Assembly: GCA_964530195.1 (NCBI GenBank)
Contig: CAZGXQ010000043.1
Span: 1 to 6,905, forward strand
Source: CAZGXQ01 sp964530195
Lineage (GTDB): Bacteria > Patescibacteriota > Minisyncoccia > Minisyncoccales > GBS-2
Direction of reading: 5' to 3'
DNA: 6,905 nt
Both the position numbers and the translations under genes were made by a program. This document shows positions 1 through 5,818 of the stretch, in pieces (the stretch's first letter is position 1; the number at the start of each line of letters is the position of its first letter). The notes under the pieces were generated by a model that made no database searches, was not told where the DNA came from, and saw only the letters and a program-made list of their open reading frames with translations.

Positions 1-315
1 GGAATTGGAAATATTTATTCAGATGAAGCTCTATGGATGGCAAAAATTAATCCATTTAGAAAAGTAAGCGATATTAAAGAAGAAGAAATGAAAAAACTTT
101 ATTTGGCAATCAAAAAAGTTTTAGAAATTGGAATTCAATTACATGGAGAGTCAATTTCCGATTTTAGGAGAATTGATGGCTCAAAAGGAGAATTTGATGA
201 GTGGCGTAAAGTTTACAGAAGAGAAGAAGAAAAATGTAAAAGGTGTAAAGGCAAAATTGTGGCAAAAAAAATAGGTCAAAGAACAGCTCATTTTTGCCCA
301 ATTTGCCAAAAATAA
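1..315 (+). CDS. mutM: Formamidopyrimidine-DNA glycosylase (Fpg/MutM), C-terminal part, 5' truncated by window edge
   Basis: Base-excision repair glycosylase/AP lyase that removes oxidised purines such as 8-oxoguanine. Only the last 104 codons are present; the reading frame is open from base 1 and ends with TAA at 313-315. Seen: the helix-two-turn-helix signature GNIYSDEALW at the start of the fragment, the segment DFRRIDGSKGEF, then KVYRREEEKC leading into a zinc finger with Cys codons at 235, 244, 295 and 304 (C-x2-C, x16, C-x2-C). Within the finger, GQRTAHFCPICQ carries the arginine that contacts the phosphate of the lesion in known Fpg structures. The fragment ends immediately after the finger, as intact Fpg proteins do, so the 3' end is complete. 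The catalytic N-terminus (Pro1/Glu2) lies outside the window. An ATG at codon 13 is internal and not a start. Nei/endonuclease VIII shares the fold, but the finger sequence fits Fpg better. Confidence 0.95.
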   Translation, partial: GIGNIYSDEALWMAKINPFRKVSDIKEEEMKKLYLAIKKVLEIGIQLHGESISDFRRIDGSKGEFDEWRKVYRREEEKCKRCKGKIVAKKIGQRTAHFCPICQK

Positions 316-341
316 AACAAGGTCATAAAAAAACAAAAAAC

Positions 342-656
342 ATGACAAAAAAAGAATTTTTTACAAAAAAGATTATTCCTCAATTGGAAGAGCAGATTTT
401 TAGTTACGACTTTCAGTTGATAAGAAATCAATACATTTTGGAAAGATTAAAAAAAGAGCTAGAAGAATTAGAAAAGAGTCCAATCTTTCAAGTTGGAGAA
501 GATGTGGAAAAAACATTAAAAGAAAGAGCAAAGAGGAAAAAAGAAATTCAAGAGCAAATTGAAGAATTAAATAGAAACATTTCTCTTTTACCTCTAATTA
601 AAGAAGAGGAAGAGAAGTTCTTAAATCATTTCAAACAAATAGTCGAACAGCTCTAA
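342..656 (+). CDS. Small charged coiled-coil protein of unknown function
   Basis: A 104-residue soluble protein that I do not recognise. It has no signal peptide, membrane segment, cysteine or histidine cluster. It is rich in Lys and Glu and reads as long amphipathic helices: residues about 12-47 (LERLKKELEELEK) and 55-104 (KRKKEIQEQIEELNRNI), separated by a short break SPIFQVGED that could be a turn of a helical hairpin. That suggests a two-helix coiled coil and probably a dimer. I chose ATG 342, 26 bases after the mutM stop. An in-frame ATG at 294 would put the start inside the mutM zinc-finger codons and add a basic, low-complexity tail, so it is less likely. There is no Shine-Dalgarno sequence. 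It sits between mutM and an MFS gene, 14 bases before the latter, and is probably cotranscribed. Function cannot be inferred from sequence. Confidence 0.7.
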   Translation: MTKKEFFTKKIIPQLEEQIFSYDFQLIRNQYILERLKKELEELEKSPIFQVGEDVEKTLKERAKRKKEIQEQIEELNRNISLLPLIKEEEEKFLNHFKQIVEQL

Positions 657-670
657 AAATACTCAAAATT

Positions 671-1825
671 ATGAACAAGGACTCAAAAGCCAAAGTAAGA
701 ATTTTTGGAATAGCTTCTTTTTTGAATGACATGGGCTCTGATATGATTTATCCTGTTTGGCCGCTTTTTGTTAAATCTTTGGGAGCTAATATGTCGGTTT
801 TGGGTTTTTTGGATGGATTGGGTGATGCTTTAGTTTCAATTTCCCAGGCAATTTCAGGATACATTTCAGATAAAATTCAAAAAAGAAAAATTTTTGTTTG
901 GTTGGGCTATTTAATGGGTTCTTTATCAAGAATAGGTTATGCACTTTCTACTTCTTGGAAACATTTAATCCCTTTTAGAATCTTAGATAGAGCTGGAAAA
1001 ATAAGATCTGCGCCCAGAGATGCAATAATTGCAGACGCTTCTACAGATCAAGATCGGGGAGAAAACTTTGGGTTTTTGAGAATGATGGATAATTTAGGAG
1101 CTGTTGTTGGAATTTTGCTTTGCATTCTTTTGGTTAATTTTTTGGGCTTTAAAAAGCTTTTTCTTTTAGCATCCGTTCCTTCTTTAATTGGCGTGGTTTT
1201 AATTTTAATTTTTGTTAAAGAACAAAAAAAGGATTCAACAAAAATTTTCAAAGGAATCTCTTTGAAATCCTTTACCCCCCAGTTTCGTTACTTTTTGATA
1301 TTGAGCGCTATTTTTTCTCTTGGCGCTTTTTCTTATTCTTTTTTGTTAGTTTTTGCTAAAGAGTTTGGTTTCAAAATAAGTTTTATTCCAGTTTTATATT
1401 TGATTTTTACTGTCACTGCTTCTTTGTTTTCAATCCCTTTTGGAAAACTTTCAGATAAAATCGGCAGAAAGAAAGTTTTAGAAATTTCTTTTTTGTTTTG
1501 GATTTTTGTTTGTCTTACCCTTTTATTTTTTAAAAATTTTTTTGGGATAATTCTGGCGTTTTTGTTTTACGGACTTCACAAGGGAGCAATAGAACCTTCA
1601 CAAAGAGCTTTTGTTTCAGAATTAGTAAATCAAGAAATTAGAGCTTCAGCTTTGGGAAGCTATCAAATGGTAATTGGTCTTTTTTCATTACCTGCTTCAT
1701 TTTTGGCTGGAATTTTGTGGGATAGATTTGGCTCTTTTGCTCCATTTTCTTTTTCTCTTTTTTTGACAATTTTAGCTTTAATTTTGCTGTTGAATTTAAA
1801 ATGTAAAGAACGACCAATATGTTAA
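671..1825 (+). CDS. MFS permease, drug/metabolite exporter-like, substrate unknown
   Basis: A 384-residue inner-membrane major facilitator, full length for a 12-helix carrier, with a polar central loop at about residues 183-203. Both halves carry the MFS motif A between helices 2 and 3: GYISDKIQKRK (63-73) and GKLSDKIGRKK (258-268). The start FLNDMGSDMIYPVWPLF (18-33) and the stretch DRAGKIRSAPRDAIIADAS (106-124), followed by RGENFGFLRMMDNLGAVVG, match a widespread MFS subfamily (MJ1317-like, from memory), in which an acidic and arginine-rich motif follows helix 4. Transport direction and cargo are not known for this group. Motif A is typical of proton-coupled carriers. The start ATG 671 follows the coiled-coil gene by 14 bases and has no Shine-Dalgarno site. 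The 3' end overlaps the next gene by 7 bases, so the two are likely translationally coupled. Confidence 0.9.
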   Translation: MNKDSKAKVRIFGIASFLNDMGSDMIYPVWPLFVKSLGANMSVLGFLDGLGDALVSISQAISGYISDKIQKRKIFVWLGYLMGSLSRIGYALSTSWKHLIPFRILDRAGKIRSAPRDAIIADASTDQDRGENFGFLRMMDNLGAVVGILLCILLVNFLGFKKLFLLASVPSLIGVVLILIFVKEQKKDSTKIFKGISLKSFTPQFRYFLILSAIFSLGAFSYSFLLVFAKEFGFKISFIPVLYLIFTVTASLFSIPFGKLSDKIGRKKVLEISFLFWIFVCLTLLFFKNFFGIILAFLFYGLHKGAIEPSQRAFVSELVNQEIRASALGSYQMVIGLFSLPASFLAGILWDRFGSFAPFSFSLFLTILALILLLNLKCKERPIC

Positions 1826-2013
1826 AAACAATTTTTTTGCTTTTGTTTTCTGTAGTTTTTATTTTTAGCTTCGTTTTTACTCTTATTATCTTTTATCACT
1901 TTTCAAGATTTAAACCTTTAATTTCTCTAAAAGAGAGGAAGATTTTAACATTTTTAGTTTTGGGTCAAATTTTTTGTTTTCTTTTAACCCTTTTTTCTTT
2001 CTTTTTTATCTAA
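1819..2013 (+). CDS. Two-helix mini membrane protein, unknown function
   Basis: A 64-residue, strongly hydrophobic protein. Helix 1 spans about residues 4-27 and helix 2 about 42-64. They are joined by a basic loop (HFSRFKPLISLKERK), which by the positive-inside rule should face the cytoplasm, leaving both termini outside. The C-terminus is within the second helix, with no tail. Start ATG 1819 overlaps the MFS stop by 7 bases and the stop is 1 base from the next ATG, which argues that it is a real, coupled gene rather than a chance reading frame. Extreme T-richness is explained by Phe/Leu codons. No family recognised. It could be a small accessory subunit of the MFS permease or of the PH-domain protein, but this is only positional inference. 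Confidence 0.65.
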   Translation: MLKTIFLLLFSVVFIFSFVFTLIIFYHFSRFKPLISLKERKILTFLVLGQIFCFLLTLFSFFFI

Positions 2014-2014
2014 A

Positions 2015-2566
2015 ATGATCAAGCTAGAACCAGATGAAAGAATTTATCTTTTGAAAAGACGCCATCAAATAGTTCTCAAACTTCAGATTTTACCTTTCTT
2101 GTTGATTTTTTGTTTTGATTTAATTTTAATTTTTTTCTTTTCAATCAAAAAAATTTCTTGGCCAGGATTTTTAGTAGAAAGTTTTCCAGAAATTTTAAAT
2201 TTTAAACTAAATTTTATTTTAGCATTTCTTTTTTCTTTAATTTTGCCAATTCTTTGGTGCTTAATTTTTTTAGAGATTACAAGGTATTATTTAACTTATT
2301 GGGTAGTGACAAACCGAAGGATTATTGAAGTAAAACTTAATGGTTTATTTAACATTCAATATTCAAGTGTTGAGTTAGACAAAATTCAAGATATGAGAGC
2401 TCAAATTAAAGGATTTTTGCCTTCTTTTTTCCGTTTTGGAAATTTAAGAATTCAAACAGCTTCTGAAAAAGGCGAGTTTGTTTTAGATCAAATCGGAGAG
2501 CCAGAAATCACAAAACAGGTAATTTTTGAAGCTAAAATTGATTCTTTAAAACAAAAACATGATTGA
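2015..2566 (+). CDS. Membrane-anchored bacterial PH-domain protein (YdbS/DUF304-like)
   Basis: A 183-residue protein. A short N-terminal segment LEPDERIYLLKRRH (4-17) is typical of the bPH_2 membrane family. Two transmembrane helices follow at about 22-43 and 66-90, then a cytoplasmic bacterial PH domain at about 92-175. The PH hallmark is YYLTYWVVTNRRIIEVKLNG (91-110), then the strand/loop VELDKIQDMRAQIKGF and FRFGNLRIQTAS (139-150). In this family the domain is a beta-barrel with helical cap. Function is mostly unknown, with proposed roles in membrane stress or scaffolding. The start is ATG 2015, 1 base after the previous stop and without a Shine-Dalgarno site. The 3' end overlaps the ATP-cone gene by 8 bases. 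Family assignment is firm; biochemical role is not known. Confidence 0.85.
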   Translation: MIKLEPDERIYLLKRRHQIVLKLQILPFLLIFCFDLILIFFFSIKKISWPGFLVESFPEILNFKLNFILAFLFSLILPILWCLIFLEITRYYLTYWVVTNRRIIEVKLNGLFNIQYSSVELDKIQDMRAQIKGFLPSFFRFGNLRIQTASEKGEFVLDQIGEPEITKQVIFEAKIDSLKQKHD

Positions 2567-2834
2567 GGTTATCAAAAAAGGAGGAGAAAAAGAAAAATTT
2601 AATTTAAACAAGATAAAAAAATCTTTAATTTTAGCAGTGGAAGCTAGTAATCTTTCACAAGAAAAGAAAAACGAAATAGTCGAAAAGATAACAAAAAACG
2701 TTTTAGATTTTGCAAAAAGAAAAAAAGAAGTATTTACAGCTGAAATTGAAGCAAAGATTCTTTTGGAACTAGAAGAAGCTTGTCCCGAAGCAGCAAAAAT
2801 TTGGCGAGAACATAGAATTCAAAAGAAAAAATGA
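2559..2834 (+). CDS. Free-standing ATP-cone domain protein
   Basis: A 91-residue protein consisting of little more than one ATP-cone domain, the nucleotide-binding regulatory module found at the N-terminus of class I/III ribonucleotide reductases and in NrdR. Seen: MIEVIKKGGEKEKFNLNKIKKSL (the V-x-K-(R/K)-x-G-x4-F start with a helix after it), a middle helix LSQEKKNEIVEKITKNVLDF, the segment EVFTAEIEAKILLELEE, and the end AAKIWREHRIQKKK, which resembles the terminal tyrosine/arginine helix of the domain. The usual Asp of the KRDG motif is Gly here (residue 8). No zinc ribbon precedes it, so it is not NrdR, and no reductase body follows. It overlaps the PH gene by 8 bases and RadC by 4 (ATGA), which implies coupled translation. 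It may sense ATP/dATP for a partner; that partner is unknown. Confidence 0.8.
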   Translation: MIEVIKKGGEKEKFNLNKIKKSLILAVEASNLSQEKKNEIVEKITKNVLDFAKRKKEVFTAEIEAKILLELEEACPEAAKIWREHRIQKKK

Positions 2835-3514
2835 AAAAAGAAAAAATTTTAATCAGAGAGATACCAAAAGTAGAAAGACCGAGAGAAAAATTAATAGAGA
2901 AGGGACCTGAAAATCTAAAAGATGAAGAACTTTTGGCAATTTTATTGAGAACTGGAACAAAAGAAAAATCTGCCTTAGATTTGGCAAAACAAATTTTAAG
3001 AAAATTTTCAAAAAAGAAATTTCAAAAATTGAAATATCAAGATTTAATTAAAATCAAGGGAATTGATAAAGCAAAAGCCTGTACAATTTTGGCAGCAATT
3101 GAGTTCACAAAAAGAATCCTCAAATTAGGAGAAGAAACATTACCAAAAATTGAATCTGTGAAAGATGTAGTCGCTCAGTTTTCTTATTTAAGAGAAAAAC
3201 AAAGAGAACATTTGGGAGCTTTATACTTAAATGCCAGAAATGAGGTTATTTTCAAAAAACATTTGTTTGTAGGAACTTTAGATGCTAATATTTGTCATCC
3301 AAGAGAAATTTTTAAACATGCATTAGAGAAAAATGCAGCCTCAGTAATTTTAGTTCACAATCATCCTTCTGGAGATCCAACCCCATCAAGAGCCGATTTG
3401 GAAATTACAAAAAGAATTCAGGAAGCGGGAAAAATAATGGGAATTGACCTTTTAGACCACATCATCATTTCCAAAAACAAAATTTTTAGCTTCAAAGAGA
3501 AAAAACTAATTTAA
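2831..3514 (+). CDS. radC: RadC/YeeS-type JAB1/MPN (JAMM) protein, UPF0758
   Basis: A 227-residue protein, full length for the family. N-terminal UPF0758/helix-hairpin-helix part: REIPKVERPREKLIEKGPENL (9-29), DEELLAILLRTGTK (31-44), and a HhH-like IKGIDKAKACTILAAIE (75-91). The C-terminal JAMM metalloprotease-like domain has the complete zinc motif H-x-H-x7-S-x2-D at His176, His178, Ser186 and Asp189 (VHNHPSGDPTPSRAD), with the upstream Glu126 in REHLGALYLN. Despite the name, a direct DNA repair role for RadC has been withdrawn in E. coli and is unproven; some members affect competence/recombination. The GTG/ATG choice is clear: ATG 2831 shares bases with the preceding TGA. It is the last gene before a palindromic terminator. 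Confidence 0.93.
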   Translation: MKKEKILIREIPKVERPREKLIEKGPENLKDEELLAILLRTGTKEKSALDLAKQILRKFSKKKFQKLKYQDLIKIKGIDKAKACTILAAIEFTKRILKLGEETLPKIESVKDVVAQFSYLREKQREHLGALYLNARNEVIFKKHLFVGTLDANICHPREIFKHALEKNAASVILVHNHPSGDPTPSRADLEITKRIQEAGKIMGIDLLDHIIISKNKIFSFKEKKLI

Positions 3515-3520
3515 ACACCT

Positions 3521-3549
3521 GTCAGAGGTCTGACCTCTGACCAGTTTTT
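3521..3549 (+). terminator. Palindromic intrinsic terminator after radC
   Basis: Left arm GTCAGAGGT at 3521-3529 and right arm ACCTCTGAC at 3533-3541 form a perfect 9-bp stem with a 3-base loop (CTG). Three bases (CAG) separate it from a run of five T (3545-3549). A second T5 run follows at 3554-3558. The element is much more GC-rich than its surroundings. It lies 6 bases after the radC stop and before the greA promoter, as expected of a transcription-unit boundary. The short offset before the T-run makes it a less than ideal terminator. Confidence 0.7.
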
Positions 3550-3564
3550 GCACTTTTTAGAGTG

Positions 3565-3593
3565 TTGACAAAAATATTTTTTTCTTATAAATA
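3565..3593 (+). promoter_or_regulatory. Sigma70-type promoter for greA, near-leaderless
   Basis: A perfect -35 box TTGACA at 3565-3570. Candidate -10 boxes are TATAAA at 3586-3591 (5/6 match, 15-base spacer, slightly short) or TAAATA at 3588-3593 (3/6, 17-base spacer). Either would start transcription at about 3598-3601, within a few bases of the greA ATG at 3601, giving a leaderless or nearly leaderless mRNA. No Shine-Dalgarno site exists in this gap, consistent with that. Confidence 0.65.
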
Positions 3594-3600
3594 TAGCATT

Positions 3601-4056
3601 ATGCCAAAGAAATTAACTCAAAAAACTTACGAAAAATTAAAAAAGGAATTGGAGTACTTAGAAACAGAGGGGAGAAAAGAAATTGCAGAAAGGCTGCGTC
3701 ACACTTCTTCCTTTGGAGATCTTTCTGAAAATTTTGCCTATCAACAAGCAAGAGAAGATCAGGCTCTTTTGGAGCGCAGGATTGCTGAATTAAAATCAAT
3801 TTTAAATGGGGCAATTATTATTGAAGAAAACAAAACAAGAAATGTTGTAGAAGTTGGAGCTAAAGTAACTTTATTGCTTGATGGACAAGAAAATCAATTT
3901 CAAATTGTTGAACCAGAAGAGGCAAATCCATTTGAGGGAAAAATTTCTTTAGAATCTCCTCTGGGTAGGGCTCTTTTGGGGAAAAAAGCGGGTGAAGAAG
4001 TTTTGGCAGACACTCCAAAAGGAAAAATTAAATGTAAAATTTTAAAAATTGAATAA
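3601..4056 (+). CDS. greA: Transcription elongation factor GreA
   Basis: Binds RNA polymerase through the secondary channel and stimulates cleavage of backtracked RNA. The 151-residue length is close to the usual ~158. N-terminal coiled-coil residues about 5-75 include the tip signature SFGDLSENFAYQQARE (37-52), with the acidic pair Asp40/Glu43 that coordinates the catalytic Mg in Gre factors. The C-terminal FKBP-like domain covers about 80-151, including IVEPEEANPFEGKISLESPLGRALLGKKAGEEV. I chose ATG 3601 (MPKKLTQKTYEKL, a standard GreA start). An in-frame GTG at 3562 would overlap the -35 box and add an atypical 13-residue leader. It is the first gene after a terminator and has its own promoter, so it is probably transcribed independently, with the two genes downstream (gaps of 14 and 18 bases) reading through. 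Confidence 0.96.
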   Translation: MPKKLTQKTYEKLKKELEYLETEGRKEIAERLRHTSSFGDLSENFAYQQAREDQALLERRIAELKSILNGAIIIEENKTRNVVEVGAKVTLLLDGQENQFQIVEPEEANPFEGKISLESPLGRALLGKKAGEEVLADTPKGKIKCKILKIE

Positions 4057-4070
4057 ATTTTTACCTTTGC

Positions 4071-4280
4071 GTGTTTTATACTAAACATAAATTTGCTATT
4101 TTAATCTTAATTTTAGTTCTTTTTGGTTTATTTTTTTCTTATTCGAATTTAGATATTTACTGGCTAGACGATGAAAAAATAGTGGGGAAAGACTTTTTGC
4201 CATCAATTGAAAAATCCAAAAAAGTGATCATAAAAACATCACCAGCGCCAGTTAATAAAGTCATAGAAATCATCAAATAA
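4071..4280 (+). CDS. Small single-helix membrane protein, unknown function
   Basis: A 69-residue reading frame starting at GTG 4071, the only plausible start codon before the hydrophobic segment. It has a basic N-terminus (YTKHK), one transmembrane or signal-anchor helix at about residues 8-25 (FAILILILVLFGLFFSYS), and then a ~44-residue polar tail (DIYWLDDEKIVGKDF... SPAPVNKVIEIIK). The positive-inside rule puts the tail outside the cell. There is no lipobox cysteine and no clear cleavage site. Evidence that it is a gene: orderly topology, its position 14 bases after greA and 18 before uppP, and the absence of a competing frame. Against: GTG start, no Shine-Dalgarno site, and a family I do not recognise. 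Confidence 0.5.
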   Translation: MFYTKHKFAILILILVLFGLFFSYSNLDIYWLDDEKIVGKDFLPSIEKSKKVIIKTSPAPVNKVIEIIK

Positions 4281-4298
4281 AATTTATGACAATTTACC

Positions 4299-5045
4299 AT
4301 GTTTGAATTTGAAAAAATTATAGCTGGGATTTTGCAGGGGGTGTTTGAGTGGTTGCCAATTTCAAGCGAGGGAATAGTATCTTTGTTTTCGAATTTTTTT
4401 ATTAAAAAAGTCAATCCTGTTGATCTCTCTCTTGTTTTGCATTTTGGCACTCTTTTTGCGGTTTTAGTTTATTTTTTTAAGGATTGGATAAAAGTTTTAC
4501 TTTACAAAGATCGCTTTTTGTTTTGGTTTTTGGCAACCTCAACTTTTGTTTCTTTGGTTGTTGGTTTTCCTGTTTATAAATTAATCAATAACTTTGTAAT
4601 AGGGAATTTTCTTTTGTTAATAACCGGGATTGGTTTACTTTTTACTTCTTTTTTTCAGCGCAAAAAATTAAAAGTAAAGATTGAAGGGAAAAGGTTGGCA
4701 ATTTTAACTGGAGTATTGCAGGGTTTTTCAGTAATTCCTGGTTTATCAAGATCAGGAGCTACTATTTTTGGTTTGTCTTTTGGAAAATTTTCACCTCCTG
4801 AAATTTTAAAAATTTCTTATATGATGTCGGTTCCAGTTGTTTTTGCCTCCTCAGTTTATCTTTATCTTAAAGACCCGACCCTATTTTCTTTTTCCTTTGA
4901 ACCCTTAATTTTCTCTTTTTTGACTGGAATTTTAACTTTGCACTTTTTAATCAAAATTTCTCAAAAACTAAACTTTTCTAAATTTACTTTAATTTTTGGA
5001 TTGCTTTGCATTTTTGGTGGCCTTTTTGGATTTTTTGTGAGATGA
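4299..5045 (+). CDS. uppP: Undecaprenyl-diphosphate phosphatase UppP/BacA, variant active site
   Basis: A 248-residue polytopic membrane enzyme that dephosphorylates undecaprenyl diphosphate to recycle the lipid carrier of peptidoglycan synthesis; it confers bacitracin tolerance when abundant. Motif 1 is GILQGVFEWLPISSEG (10-25), giving Q13 and E17 for the (E/Q)xxxE pair and S23 for the conserved serine. Motif 2 is PGLSRSGATI (147-156) with Arg151. Between them LHFGTLFAVLVYF (48-60), and after them the SYMMSVPVVFAS helix, are family-typical. Oddity: the His30 of the E. coli enzyme (SSTGH) aligns with Ile26 here (SSEGI). A SSEG form resembles, from memory, archaeal members of the family. The start ATG 4299 has no Shine-Dalgarno sequence. 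It is slightly short (E. coli 273), mostly from shorter loops. Presence implies a peptidoglycan or related lipid-carrier pathway. Confidence 0.92.
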   Translation: MFEFEKIIAGILQGVFEWLPISSEGIVSLFSNFFIKKVNPVDLSLVLHFGTLFAVLVYFFKDWIKVLLYKDRFLFWFLATSTFVSLVVGFPVYKLINNFVIGNFLLLITGIGLLFTSFFQRKKLKVKIEGKRLAILTGVLQGFSVIPGLSRSGATIFGLSFGKFSPPEILKISYMMSVPVVFASSVYLYLKDPTLFSFSFEPLIFSFLTGILTLHFLIKISQKLNFSKFTLIFGLLCIFGGLFGFFVR

Positions 5046-5046
5046 A

Positions 5047-5075
5047 TTGATTTTTAGAGAAAAGTGAAGTAAAAT
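5047..5075 (+). promoter_or_regulatory. Sigma70-type promoter candidate before the PD-(D/E)XK gene
   Basis: TTGATT (5047-5052, 4/6 match) and TAAAAT (5070-5075, 5/6) are separated by exactly 17 bases. The site lies in the 56-base gap after uppP. Transcription would start near 5082, leaving a ~20-base AT-only leader before ATG 5102. In such AT-rich DNA chance matches are frequent, so this is moderate evidence only. Confidence 0.45.
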
Positions 5076-5101
5076 TAGCTAAAGATTTAAATTTTTAAAT
5101 T

Positions 5102-5815
5102 ATGGCAGAAAACGAAAGATTAAAATATATAGGGGTAAAAGAGTTGGGGAATTTGGCAAAGGAAGATTTTTGTCCAAGGTGTTTTTGGTATGAAAAACAC
5201 TTTGGTCCTTTTCCAAGTTTTTTTCCTGGTGTTTTTAATGTGATTGATCGAAATTTAAAAAATAGTGTTTGGTTGAGGTGGAAAAAAGAAAGGAAGTTGC
5301 CTGAATGGTTAAAAATTGAAAATGTAGAGAGGGTTTTGACAGCAGATAGTGTGGGAGTAGTAGAAAAAAGACATGGACAAAAATATTTAGTAGCTTTGCA
5401 CAAAAAAACCGGATTGGTTTTAAGGGGAGCTCCAGATTTAATATTAAAACTTAAAGACAACACCCTTCACATTATAGATTTTAAGACCTCACAATTTAAA
5501 GAGGAGGACCAATTTTTTCCAATGTATGAAGTTCAATTGAATGGTTATGCTTTGTTGGCAACAAAGATGAAAGTTTCAAAACTTTCTTTAGTTTATTTTA
5601 ATCCCACAAACGAAATTCCAAATGAAATTTTTACAGAAAGCAATTTTATGTTAAGTTTTGGTCCAAAAATGGTTTCAGTTGAGATAAAAACTGGATTAGT
5701 TACAGATTTGTTAGTTAAGGCAAAAGAAATTTTAGATTTAAAAGAGCCTCCCCCTGCAAGAGAAAACTGCAAAGGCACTTGTTATTATATAGAAAAAATC
5801 CTCGGAAGCATTTAG
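5102..5815 (+). CDS. PD-(D/E)XK nuclease-family protein with four conserved-looking cysteines
   Basis: A 237-residue soluble protein with the RecB/Cas4-like restriction-endonuclease fold core. Seen: RGAPDLILKL (108-117) with metal-ligand Asp112; HIIDFKTSQ (123-131) giving Asp126 and Lys128, the D-x-K active site; and YEVQLNGYALL (142-152), with Gln145 and Tyr149 forming the QxxxY motif of RecB-type nucleases. An N-terminal C-x2-C (Cys24, Cys27 in DFCPRCFWYEKHFG) and a C-terminal C-x3-C (Cys223, Cys227) could jointly hold a zinc ion or an Fe-S cluster, as in AddB/Cas4-type enzymes. The N-terminal stretch PFPSFFPGVFNVIDR is, from memory, a hallmark of a conserved family common in CPR genomes. 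No helicase domain is attached. The start ATG 5102 lacks a Shine-Dalgarno site. The next gene follows after 3 bases. Activity and substrate are not established. Confidence 0.82.
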   Translation: MAENERLKYIGVKELGNLAKEDFCPRCFWYEKHFGPFPSFFPGVFNVIDRNLKNSVWLRWKKERKLPEWLKIENVERVLTADSVGVVEKRHGQKYLVALHKKTGLVLRGAPDLILKLKDNTLHIIDFKTSQFKEEDQFFPMYEVQLNGYALLATKMKVSKLSLVYFNPTNEIPNEIFTESNFMLSFGPKMVSVEIKTGLVTDLLVKAKEILDLKEPPPARENCKGTCYYIEKILGSI

Positions 5816-5818
5816 AAA

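Noticed and set aside
294..341. Upstream in-frame ATG for the coiled-coil gene
   Set aside because: It lies inside the mutM zinc-finger codons and adds a low-complexity basic tail; ATG 342 just after mutM is the simpler start.
1246..1267. 8-bp inverted repeat (TTTCAAAG / CTTTGAAA) inside the MFS gene
   Set aside because: It lies in the codons of the central loop, is mostly A/T, and has no T-run after it; chance is sufficient.
2559..2834. NrdR transcription repressor
   Set aside because: Only the ATP-cone is present; the N-terminal zinc ribbon of NrdR is missing.
3562..3600. GTG start extending GreA by 13 residues
   Set aside because: The extension covers the TTGACA promoter and has no counterpart in GreA, whose typical N-terminus begins at ATG 3601.
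4043..4063. 8-bp inverted repeat (TAAAAATT / AATTTTTA) over the greA stop codon
   Set aside because: The stem is entirely A/T and would be too weak for a convincing terminator.
4157..4450. Minus-strand open frame of 97 residues
   Set aside because: It is antisense to the small membrane protein and uppP, has no family features, and is expected from AT-rich codon usage. The same applies to minus-strand frames at 1048-1251, 3599-3814, 3900-4088, 5095-5463, 5593-5778, 5715-5975 and 6452-6736.
2564..5045. TGA recoded as glycine (Gracilibacteria/SR1 code)
   Set aside because: TGA ends three well-defined genes here at the expected family lengths, and no in-frame TGA interrupts a conserved domain.
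5102..5815. Cas4 of a CRISPR system
   Set aside because: No repeat-spacer array or other cas genes are visible, and the cysteines are split 2+2 rather than the 1+3 of Cas4.
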